DNA of 8,731 nt from Candidatus Apopatocola equi (GTDB lineage: Bacteria > Bacillota > Clostridia > Oscillospirales > Oscillospiraceae): NCBI GenBank assembly GCA_018065965.1, contig JAGHSH010000215.1, forward strand, positions 1 through 8,731, given 5' to 3'. Below are positions 1 to 5,549 of the stretch, in pieces. Position 1 is the stretch's first letter. Each line of letters opens with the position of its first letter. The notes beneath the pieces were generated by a model. That model worked only from the letters and a program-made list of their open reading frames with translations. It was not told where the DNA came from and ran no database searches. Both the position numbers and the translations under genes were made by a program.

Positions 1-6
1 TATAAT
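1..6 (+). promoter_or_regulatory. Possible -10 box of the lipoprotein gene
   Basis: The window opens with a perfect TATAAT about 44 nt before the lipoprotein start codon. If it is a sigma-A -10 box, transcription would start near position 13 and give a leader of about 37 nt. The -35 box would lie outside the window, so this rests on one hexamer only. Confidence 0.35.
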
Positions 7-38
7 AAGAACGGAGAAAATCCATCAACTGAGAAAAA

Positions 39-44
39 GGGAGG
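39..44 (+). promoter_or_regulatory. Ribosome binding site of the lipoprotein gene
   Basis: GGGAGG lies 5 nt before the ATG at position 50. It is a strong Shine-Dalgarno sequence, and the signal peptide begins directly at this ATG, which fixes the start. Confidence 0.8.
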
Positions 45-49
45 AAACC

Positions 50-1735
50 ATGAAAAAACGATCTGTTATTCTGATTCTTGTGCTGCTAATAAGTCTGCTT
101 TCTGCTTGTGGAAATGCCACGGACAAAATCGTCAAATATATTAAAAAGGGCGATTATGCTGAAGCTGCAAAGCTGTATGAAGATGAAATCCTCGGGAATA
201 CAAACGCGGAGGAGGAAACACGAAAACGCATCATGGAGGAAACGGAGAAAATCTATAACGAATATAACAGTGGAAAGCTCGACTATTCGGAAGCGATCAG
301 ATTATTGGACACTATGGATAAGGTCAACGCCCTTGACTGGCACTCCGTATATGAGACCAAACGGATGGTGGACTTTTTGTATGCGTCTAAGGCTGCATAT
401 TCAGATGGGGAAAAGCTGCTGGAAGAGAAAAACTACGCAGAGGCCATAGGGAAGCTGTCCCAAGTCTATAAGGACGACTCCCTGTTTGAAAAAGTCCCGG
501 AAATGCTTCGCTCTGCCTATGAAGGATCACGAAACCGGGCACAGGAGATTTTGCAGCAGACACAGGAGAGCGGAGATTGGGACGATGGCATAGAGAAGCT
601 GACATCTTTGAAGCTGGAACTGGATCGTGCAGAGGAAATCGCCAGAGCGTATGAAAATGACCGTGGGTTCTCGAATTCTTACCTCATCGAGTATACACAG
701 ACATTGAACGACGGAGGTGTATATGAAGAAAAGAAATATTGTCAGGAACAGTTATCCTCTGTCAATGAGCAGTTAGAGGCCGGATTAACAGCGCAGACGC
801 AAGAGGAATTGAAAAGTTTGTGTGAACAGGGGAAATTGGACGAGGTTTATGAATTTATCAAGAAAAATGCCGGTCGTATTTCTGATTACGATGAAATGAA
901 CCGACTGTTTGAGCGGAAAGCTTCCGAGTGGCTGGAAAAAGCGCAGAGCAGCCTTCTGGAAAAGGGAAATTATCAGGTGGCCATAGGCTCCGTAAATAAA
1001 GAGCGGGATAAGCTTAACGAAGTGTGGAGCCTTTTTTCCAATGAGAATAGTCCTGTTTATCAGTCTTTCAATCATTTTAATGCCCTTATGGATGATGTGT
1101 GGAATACAGTCACGCAGGACTATGTGAAGCTGACACTTGAAAAGGCCGAAAATCTGTTCCGATCAGGCAATGGGAAAAACTACGAACCGGCGGCACAGGC
1201 TATCCGGGTGAGCCTGTCTGCTCTGCCGGACAATGCAACACTTAATGAGAAGCTGAATTATTATCTGAGCTATGCGCCGATACTGTTGGGAGACAAGGTG
1301 ATTGAAAACTATAACAACTTTACCGTAGATACAAACCCGGATGATGATTATAAAGACATGGAAGGAAATGAGTATCAGATAGTTCATTCCGGTTTTTGCT
1401 GGAATAAACACGGAACTGATCACTACGGACTATACTATTTGAATGCAGAGTACAAAACATTAAGCGGCTATGTATACTGGCCGTGGGTTGCCAGAACAGA
1501 GGATGGAAGTACATCCTGCTCGATCTACGGAGACGGAGAATTGCTCTACAAAAGCCCGTCGCTGACAAAGCAATCCATTGAGCCGTTTATTATCTCCGTA
1601 GACGTTACAGGAGTACGGGAGTTGAAAATATATATAGATGAAAACGGGACATTTGCGTCTAGAGGTAAAGCTCCGTTTGGTTTATTTAATTATGAACCTA
1701 AAATCTGTCTCGGTGATTTGACAATTCAAAAATAA
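50..1735 (+). CDS. Lipoprotein with helical repeats and C-terminal NPCBM-like domain
   Basis: A 561-residue protein of unknown function, predicted to be anchored to the outer face of the membrane. Residues 1-20 form a lipoprotein signal: basic MKKR, a hydrophobic stretch, then the lipobox LSAC with Cys20 as the lipidation site. Residues about 25-400 are charged and helical, with recurring TPR-like units (GDYAEAAKLYE near 34, KLDYSEAIRLLD near 76, KNYAEAIGKLS near 127, GNYQVAIGS near 306). Residues about 420-560 change to a beta-rich, aromatic segment with a pattern like the NPCBM carbohydrate-binding-associated fold (LSGYVYWPWV, SIYGDGELLYKS, ELKIYID). The architecture suggests a surface protein that binds a glycan or protein partner; no catalytic motif is visible. 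The gene is clearly AT-richer than the rest of the window and converges on the rpsB-tsf operon. Signal peptide and lipobox are clear; the domain assignments are pattern-based. Confidence 0.85.
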   Translation: MKKRSVILILVLLISLLSACGNATDKIVKYIKKGDYAEAAKLYEDEILGNTNAEEETRKRIMEETEKIYNEYNSGKLDYSEAIRLLDTMDKVNALDWHSVYETKRMVDFLYASKAAYSDGEKLLEEKNYAEAIGKLSQVYKDDSLFEKVPEMLRSAYEGSRNRAQEILQQTQESGDWDDGIEKLTSLKLELDRAEEIARAYENDRGFSNSYLIEYTQTLNDGGVYEEKKYCQEQLSSVNEQLEAGLTAQTQEELKSLCEQGKLDEVYEFIKKNAGRISDYDEMNRLFERKASEWLEKAQSSLLEKGNYQVAIGSVNKERDKLNEVWSLFSNENSPVYQSFNHFNALMDDVWNTVTQDYVKLTLEKAENLFRSGNGKNYEPAAQAIRVSLSALPDNATLNEKLNYYLSYAPILLGDKVIENYNNFTVDTNPDDDYKDMEGNEYQIVHSGFCWNKHGTDHYGLYYLNAEYKTLSGYVYWPWVARTEDGSTSCSIYGDGELLYKSPSLTKQSIEPFIISVDVTGVRELKIYIDENGTFASRGKAPFGLFNYEPKICLGDLTIQK

Positions 1736-1761
1736 AGACAAAAAACTGTGAGCAAAAAGGT

Positions 1762-1795
1762 CTGTCATTGCGAGGAGCGACTATCCGCATCCCCG
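1762..1795 (+). repeat. Fragment of a dispersed TCATTGCGAGGAGCGA-type repeat
   Basis: Positions 1762-1780 read CTGTCATTGCGAGGAGCGA, followed by a TATCCGCATCCCC segment. This resembles the dispersed intergenic palindromic repeats with a GTCATTGCGAG core and an AATCC-type return arm found in many bacterial genomes, including gut clostridia. Here the return arm is degenerate, so this looks like a decayed or partial copy. It sits between the lipoprotein stop codon and its likely terminator. The identification is from memory of the motif; no second copy is present in the window. Confidence 0.5.
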
Positions 1796-1894
1796 CGGCA
1801 CAGCGAAAGAATAACCTCCCACCAGCGGCAGCGGAAGTCCTCCCGGGATATATAGAGAACTGAGGAAAGCCCAGAGGCACGATCTGAAAGTTTT

Positions 1895-1927
1895 CGGCCG
1901 CGGCATTTTAGCCGCGGCCGTTTTATT
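1895..1927 (+). terminator. Intrinsic terminator of the lipoprotein gene
   Basis: A perfect 10-bp GC-rich stem (CGGCCGCGGC, 1895-1904, with its complement at 1911-1920) closes a 6-nt loop and is followed by TTTTATTT. The U-tract is only on the + strand side, so it ends transcripts from the lipoprotein gene. It lies about 160 nt after the stop codon. Confidence 0.85.
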
Positions 1928-1974
1928 TATGTGATTAACGAAAAAGACAAGAAAGAATGGGGGGCTGAATGCCG

Positions 1975-1993
1975 TCTCCCACGGCGTGGGAGA
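1975..1993. repeat. Short hairpin between the two terminators
   Basis: TCTCCCAC (1975-1982) and GTGGGAGA (1986-1993) form a perfect 8-bp inverted repeat with a 3-nt loop. No T-tract follows on either strand, so it is not a normal terminator. It lies just beyond the tsf terminator in the - direction. Its role is unknown. Confidence 0.5.
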
Positions 1994-1998
1994 AACGT

Positions 1999-2036
1999 AA
2001 AAAAGGTTCTCTGCAGAAACTGCAGAGAACCTTTTT
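1999..2036 (-). terminator. Intrinsic terminator of rpsB-tsf
   Basis: A perfect 12-bp stem (2005-2016 paired with 2020-2031) with a 3-nt loop is flanked by six A residues (1999-2004) and five T residues (2032-2036). Read on the - strand it is a classic stem plus U-run, starting about 24 nt after the tsf stop. The symmetry means it could also block residual + strand readthrough. Confidence 0.93.
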
Positions 2037-2059
2037 GAAAGTCATTCAGTGGTAAGGGA

Positions 2060-2980
2060 TCAGCCCTTGACCATCTTGGCAACCTCGGCGGCCAGGTCGT
2101 CCTGACGCTTCTCGATGCCTTCGCCCTTCTCGTAGCGGACAAAACCAACGACCTTGGCGTCCTTGCCAAGCTCCTTGGCGCAGGCAGCGACATACTGCTC
2201 CACGCTCATCTTGTCGTCCTTCACGAAGGGCATCTTGAGCAGGCAGATCTCCTTGAACATCTTGGCGATCTGACCGTCAACGATCTTGCCGAGGATCTGC
2301 TCGGGCTTGTTGGCGTTCTTGGGATCCTGCTTGGCAGTGGCCAGACGGATCTCCTTCTCCTTCTCGATGTAGGCAGCGTCCACGTCGCACTCGTCCAGGA
2401 ACTGGGGATTCAGAGCGCAGATCTGCATGGCAACGTCCTTGCCCATGGCGGTGACCTCAGCCTCGGCGGCAGCGGTGTCGATCTTGACGAGAACGGCGAC
2501 CTTGCCCTTCATGTGCACGTAGGGAACGGCGATGCAGCCGGTCACGCGCTCGAAGCGGCGGATCTGCATATTCTCGCGGAGAGTCAGGAACACGTCGTTC
2601 TTGGCATCGTCAACGGTCTTGCCCTCTTCGATCCAGGGGCAGGCCATGAGAGCTTCCACATCGGCGGGAGCGTTCTTGGCGATCACAGCGGCAACGCCCT
2701 CAACAAAGGCGGTGAACACGGGGGAGCTGGCCACGAAGTCGGACTCGCAGTTCACTTCCACGATCACGCCCACACCGTCGATAACGGTGGCGTAGGCAAC
2801 GCCCTCGGCGGCCACGCGGGTGGCCTTCTTGGCGGCGGAGGCGAGACCCTTCTCGCGCAGGTAGGTGACGGCGGCTTCGAAGTCGCCCTCGCACTGGACA
2901 AGAGCCTTCTTGCAGTCCATGAGGCCGCAGCCGGTGGCCTGACGGAGCTCGTTGACAGCAGCAGCGGTAATGTTAGCCAT
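2060..2980 (-). CDS. tsf: Elongation factor Ts
   Basis: EF-Ts is the cytoplasmic guanine-nucleotide exchange factor that regenerates EF-Tu-GTP from EF-Tu-GDP during translation elongation. The 306-residue length is normal. The N-terminal UBA-like domain carries the first family signature (LRQATGCGLMDCKKAL, residues 12-27). The second signature follows as EVNCESDFVA (75-84), which contains the TDFV-type motif that contacts EF-Tu, here with Ser for the usual Thr. The conserved C-terminal block is at about 231-255 (GKIVDGQIAKMFKEICLL, then PFVKD). The start ATG overlaps the rpsB stop by 1 nt (TAATG). A strong AAGGAGG lies 7-8 nt upstream, inside the end of rpsB, so translation is probably coupled. 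An intrinsic terminator follows directly, so the operon ends here rather than continuing into pyrH and frr as in many bacteria. Confidence 0.98.
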   Translation of the reverse strand: MANITAAAVNELRQATGCGLMDCKKALVQCEGDFEAAVTYLREKGLASAAKKATRVAAEGVAYATVIDGVGVIVEVNCESDFVASSPVFTAFVEGVAAVIAKNAPADVEALMACPWIEEGKTVDDAKNDVFLTLRENMQIRRFERVTGCIAVPYVHMKGKVAVLVKIDTAAAEAEVTAMGKDVAMQICALNPQFLDECDVDAAYIEKEKEIRLATAKQDPKNANKPEQILGKIVDGQIAKMFKEICLLKMPFVKDDKMSVEQYVAACAKELGKDAKVVGFVRYEKGEGIEKRQDDLAAEVAKMVKG

Positions 2981-3711
2981 TATTCTTCCTCCTTAGCGGT
3001 CTCTTCCACGGGAGCCTCTTCGGCGTCCTGGCCCTGACGGCCTTCCTGAATGGCGTTGGCCATGGTGGCGGAGATGAGGCGGATGGCGCGGATGGCGTCA
3101 TCGTTGCCGGGGATAACGTAGTCGACCTCGTCGGGATCGCAGTTGGTGTCAACGATGGCGACCACGGGGATGTTCAGCTTGCGGGCTTCGGCGATGGCGA
3201 TGTGCTCCTTGCGGGGGTCAATGACGAAGAGAGCGCCGGGGAGCTTCTTCATGTCCTTGACGCCGCCGAGGTACTTCTCGAGCTTGGTCATCTCGCCGAG
3301 GAGCTTCATGACTTCCTTCTTGGGAAGCATATCAAAGGTGCCGTCCTCCTGCATCTTCTTGAGCTGGTTGAGACGGTCAACGCGGGTGCGCATGGTGCGG
3401 AAGTTGGTCAGCATGCCGCCGAGCCAGCGGGCGTTCACATAGTACATGCCAACGCGCTCAGCCTCTTCCTTGACGGCGTCCTGAGCCTGCTTCTTGGTAC
3501 CGACGAACAGCAGGGACTGGTTGTTCTCAGCGAGGGACTTGACGAAGTTGTAAGCCTCCTCGAGCTTCTTCACGGTCTTCTGCAGATCGATGATGTAGAT
3601 GCCGTTACGCTCCATGTAGATGTACTCGGCCATCTTGGGGTTCCAGCGGCGGGTCTGGTGGCCGAAATGCACACCGGCCTCCAGCAGCTGCTTCATAGAT
3701 ACGACTGCCAT
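2980..3711 (-). CDS. rpsB: 30S ribosomal protein S2
   Basis: S2 is a protein of the small ribosomal subunit that joins late in assembly and lies near the 16S head-body junction, where it supports S1 and mRNA binding. The 243 residues begin MAVVSMKQLLEAGVHFGHQT, a characteristic S2 start. The family signatures are present: FVGTKKQAQDAV at about 69-80, and PGALFVIDPRKEHIAIAEA near 158-176. The variable helical insertion spans about 112-155. The C-terminus is a short acidic tail (residues 229-243) typical of Firmicute S2. The start is supported by AAAGGAGG 9 nt upstream. It is the first gene of the rpsB-tsf operon, behind a structured leader of about 100 nt that may mediate feedback by S2, as is known for rpsB operons in enterobacteria. 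Confidence 0.98.
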   Translation of the reverse strand: MAVVSMKQLLEAGVHFGHQTRRWNPKMAEYIYMERNGIYIIDLQKTVKKLEEAYNFVKSLAENNQSLLFVGTKKQAQDAVKEEAERVGMYYVNARWLGGMLTNFRTMRTRVDRLNQLKKMQEDGTFDMLPKKEVMKLLGEMTKLEKYLGGVKDMKKLPGALFVIDPRKEHIAIAEARKLNIPVVAIVDTNCDPDEVDYVIPGNDDAIRAIRLISATMANAIQEGRQGQDAEEAPVEETAKEEE

Positions 3712-3720
3712 TTTTGTAGT

Positions 3721-3728
3721 CCTCCTTT
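3721..3728 (-). promoter_or_regulatory. Ribosome binding site of rpsB
   Basis: AAAGGAGG on the - strand lies 9 nt before the rpsB ATG. It is near-perfect and lies outside the leader stem predicted at 3737-3810, so that fold would not directly cover it. Confidence 0.85.
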
Positions 3729-3736
3729 ATTTTGTT

Positions 3737-3810
3737 ATTACCTCTGGGAGCCTCATCCCGGCACGACCCGGCCTGTGCCACAGGGTCGCCGGTCCGCTCC
3801 CATGCGTAAT
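3737..3810 (-). promoter_or_regulatory. Structured rpsB leader RNA, candidate S2 autoregulatory element
   Basis: The untranslated leader of rpsB can fold into one long interrupted stem. On the - strand, ATTAC (3810-3806) pairs with GTAAT (3741-3737), and GGGAGC (3801-3796) with GCTCCC (3751-3746). Further in, CCGGC (3792-3788) pairs with GCCGG (3762-3758), and GACCC (3787-3783) with GGGTC (3769-3765). At the tip CCTGT and ACAGG can pair. Four nested helices with small asymmetric internal loops are typical of ribosomal-protein leader elements. Autoregulation of rpsB-tsf by S2 is established in enterobacteria. That this leader does the same is inference, and I cannot match it to a named family by eye. 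Confidence 0.6.
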
Positions 3811-3818
3811 GCGCGGAT

Positions 3819-3847
3819 ATTATACAGGAAAAAACCGCAGATTGCAA
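3819..3847 (-). promoter_or_regulatory. rpsB-tsf promoter
   Basis: On the - strand, TTGCAA (3847-3842) is followed by a 17-nt spacer and a perfect TATAAT (3824-3819). The predicted start is near 3812, giving a leader of about 100 nt. The -35 box matches consensus at four of six positions and lies in the loop and 3' arm of the putP terminator. The terminator's T-tract falls inside the promoter spacer. Confidence 0.8.
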
Positions 3848-3866
3848 GAGCAATCTGCGGTTTTTT
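3829..3866 (-). terminator. Intrinsic terminator of putP, bidirectional in form
   Basis: A perfect 11-bp stem (3835-3845 with 3850-3860) and a 4-nt loop are flanked by six A residues (3829-3834) and six T residues (3861-3866). On the - strand it begins about 34 nt after the putP stop codon. It overlaps the -35 box and spacer of the rpsB promoter. Confidence 0.93.
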
Positions 3867-3893
3867 ATAGGAAATTTTCGGAAAAGATCGTCC

Positions 3894-5426
3894 TTACAGG
3901 GCCTTGATCGCCTTGATCTTCTCATACTCGGCTTCCAGCGCTCCGTCGGCCTTCGTGCAGAGAGAAACGACCACGATCACCAGGGCGCTGAAGAAGAATG
4001 CGGGCAGCAGGCAGTAGATGCCCCACACGCCGCCGAGGGGATTGAGCACCAGCTTCCAGAAGAAGACCATGCCCGCACCGGCCACCATACCGGCGACGGC
4101 GCCCGCATAGGTGGTGCGCTTCCAGAACAGGGAGAAGAGCATCAGGGGACCGAAGGCAGCGCCGAAGCCCGCCCAGGCAAAGGAGGTGATGCCGAAGATG
4201 GTGGAATTGGAGTTCCACGCAATGACCATGGCAATGAGCGTGATAGCCAGCAGGGTAATACGGCTGACCCACATGACCTGCTTTTCCGTGGCGTCCTTCT
4301 TCATCACGCCGCGGTAGATATTCTGGCTCACGGCGGAGGCCGCGATGAGCAGATAGCTGTCGGAGGAGGAGATGGAGGCTGCCAGCACGCCGGCGCAGGC
4401 AAAGCCCGCCAGAATGGGCGGCAGGAAGGAGGTAGCCGCGTCGATGAACACATTCTCGGCGTCGGCGTTGCTCAGGTAGTCCAGACCCGCCACGCTGCGG
4501 CCCACGATGCCGATGAACACAGCGGCGGTCATGGAGATGACGACCCAGATGATGGCCACCCGGCGGCTGCGGCCCAGCTCGCCCTCGGAGCGGATGCCCA
4601 TGAAGCGCAGCAGCACCTGGGGCATACCGAAGTAGCCGAGACCCCAGCTCAGGCAGGAGAGGATGGAGAGGAAACCGTATTTCTGACCCGCGCCGAAGCC
4701 GTTGATCACGGTGTCGGAGGGGGTGGAGGTGGTGAAGAGGGAATAGTAGCCGTCAAAGCTCTTGGCATTGGCGATGACCTGGGACATACCGCCCGCAGCG
4801 CCCACGCTCATCACAAGGATGAGCACCAGCACGCTGATCATGACCACGGCCTGCATGAAGTCGGAGGCAGACTCGGCCAGGAAGCCGCCGAGGAAGGTGT
4901 AGAGCAGCACGAAGGCCGCCGCCACCAGCATCATGCTCTCGTAGCTCAGGCCGAAGAGGTTGGAGAAGAGCTTGCCGCAGGCGCTCAGGCACTGGGCGGC
5001 GTAGACGGAGAAGAAAATGATGATGGTCAGAGAGGCAATGATGAGCAGCAGGGGCTTCTTCTCCCGGAAGCGGCGGGAGAAATAATCCGGCACCGTGAAG
5101 GCGTCCAGCTCCACGCTGTAGCGGCGCAGACGCTTGGAAACGATCAGGAAGTTCAGATAGGTGCCCAGCGCCAGACCGATGCAGGTCCAGCCCGCATCCG
5201 CAAGACCCGTCCAGTAGGCAAGACCGGGCAGACCCATCAGCAGATAGCCGGACATATCCGAGGCCTCAGCGGAAAAAGCCGTGACCCAGGGGCCCAGGGA
5301 ACGGCCGCCGAGGAAGAAAGCCTCCGCGTCCTTGTTGGCACGGCGGGCATAGAAAAGACCGATGCCGATCACGGCTGCCATGTACAAGGCCATGGCCAGA
5401 AGATGCTGCAGATTACTTGCGTTCAT
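3894..5426 (-). CDS. putP: Sodium/proline symporter, SSS family
   Basis: An integral membrane symporter that takes up L-proline with Na+ and belongs to the solute:sodium symporter (SSS) family with the LeuT fold. The 510 residues match the usual PutP length, with about 13 hydrophobic segments. The N-terminal region has GGRSLGPWVTAFSAEASDM followed by SGYLLMGLPG at 40-68, almost the same as in E. coli PutP. Asp57 corresponds to the Na+-site Asp55 and Arg42 to Arg40 of that protein. Other PutP-like blocks are WGLGYFGMPQVLLRFM (261-276), SISSSDSYLL (351-360, with Ser353/Ser354 at the Na+-site Ser340/Thr341 positions) and the SFAWAGFGAAFGP block. GAGGAG lies 9 nt before the ATG. The gene is divergent from a LysR-type regulator that probably controls it. 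Proline is the likely substrate, but related family members carry other solutes. Confidence 0.9.
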   Translation of the reverse strand: MNASNLQHLLAMALYMAAVIGIGLFYARRANKDAEAFFLGGRSLGPWVTAFSAEASDMSGYLLMGLPGLAYWTGLADAGWTCIGLALGTYLNFLIVSKRLRRYSVELDAFTVPDYFSRRFREKKPLLLIIASLTIIIFFSVYAAQCLSACGKLFSNLFGLSYESMMLVAAAFVLLYTFLGGFLAESASDFMQAVVMISVLVLILVMSVGAAGGMSQVIANAKSFDGYYSLFTTSTPSDTVINGFGAGQKYGFLSILSCLSWGLGYFGMPQVLLRFMGIRSEGELGRSRRVAIIWVVISMTAAVFIGIVGRSVAGLDYLSNADAENVFIDAATSFLPPILAGFACAGVLAASISSSDSYLLIAASAVSQNIYRGVMKKDATEKQVMWVSRITLLAITLIAMVIAWNSNSTIFGITSFAWAGFGAAFGPLMLFSLFWKRTTYAGAVAGMVAGAGMVFFWKLVLNPLGGVWGIYCLLPAFFFSALVIVVVSLCTKADGALEAEYEKIKAIKAL

Positions 5427-5441
5427 ACCTTAAAACTCCTC

Positions 5442-5470
5442 TTGACATTTGACACATGAGAGATTATAAT
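5442..5470 (+). promoter_or_regulatory. Consensus sigma-A promoter of the LysR-type gene
   Basis: TTGACA (5442-5447), a 17-nt spacer and TATAAT (5465-5470) match the sigma-A/sigma-70 consensus exactly. Transcription should start near 5477 and give a leader of about 73 nt. The core promoter covers the putP leader and overlaps the putP -10 box, so polymerase can hardly serve both genes at once. Confidence 0.88.
5463..5468 (-). promoter_or_regulatory. putP -10 box with poor -35
   Basis: On the - strand, TATAAT (5468-5463) would start transcription near 5456 and give putP a leader of about 30 nt. The hexamer 17 nt upstream (TAAAGA, 5491-5486) is a poor -35 box. A perfect -10 with a weak -35 suits a promoter that needs an activator, fitting the divergent LysR-type gene. 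The -10 shares the palindrome ATTATAAT (5463-5470) with the opposing promoter. Confidence 0.55.
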
Positions 5471-5487
5471 GTATAACATGAAAACTC

Positions 5488-5511
5488 TTTATGTGATGGG
5501 CGTAGTATAAA
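5488..5511. promoter_or_regulatory. Possible regulator-binding dyad
   Basis: TTTAT (5488-5492) and ATAAA (5507-5511) form an inverted repeat with a 14-bp gap, just upstream of the putP -35 region. The position suits an activator site for the divergent LysR-type protein. It is not a textbook T-N11-A box, and AT-rich 5-mers can pair by chance. Confidence 0.3.
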
Positions 5512-5527
5512 CGAAAGTATTCAAAAA

Positions 5528-5546
5528 TGCAAGGGGAAAAATTGCA
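5528..5546. promoter_or_regulatory. Inverted repeat over the regulator's ribosome binding site
   Basis: TGCAA (5528-5532) and TTGCA (5542-5546) form a dyad with a 9-bp gap that encloses AAGGGG (5531-5536), the only Shine-Dalgarno-like sequence near the ATG at 5550. That ribosome site is 13 nt from the ATG, which is long. The dyad could be an autoregulatory operator or a small hairpin masking the ribosome site. Both are inferences. Confidence 0.35.
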
Positions 5547-5549
5547 CAA

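Larger units (their letters stand above)
1736..2059. other. Gene-free convergent intergenic region
   Basis: This 324-bp gap separates two converging transcription units. It holds a repeat fragment, a + strand terminator, a small hairpin and the - strand tsf terminator. I see no convincing coding sequence: the short open frames lack ribosome binding sites and protein-like composition. The part from about 1796 to 1890 has no structure I can name. Confidence 0.7.

Noticed and set aside
2513..3037. Open frame of 174 codons on the + strand, antisense to tsf and the end of rpsB
   Set aside because: The composition is Gly/His-rich and low in complexity, mirroring the codons of the conserved gene on the other strand. 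No ribosome site is visible.
3202..3870. Open frame of 222 codons on the + strand across rpsB and its promoter
   Set aside because: It runs through the rpsB gene, its leader and the putP terminator, and its leucine-rich translation is what antisense of S2 codons would give.
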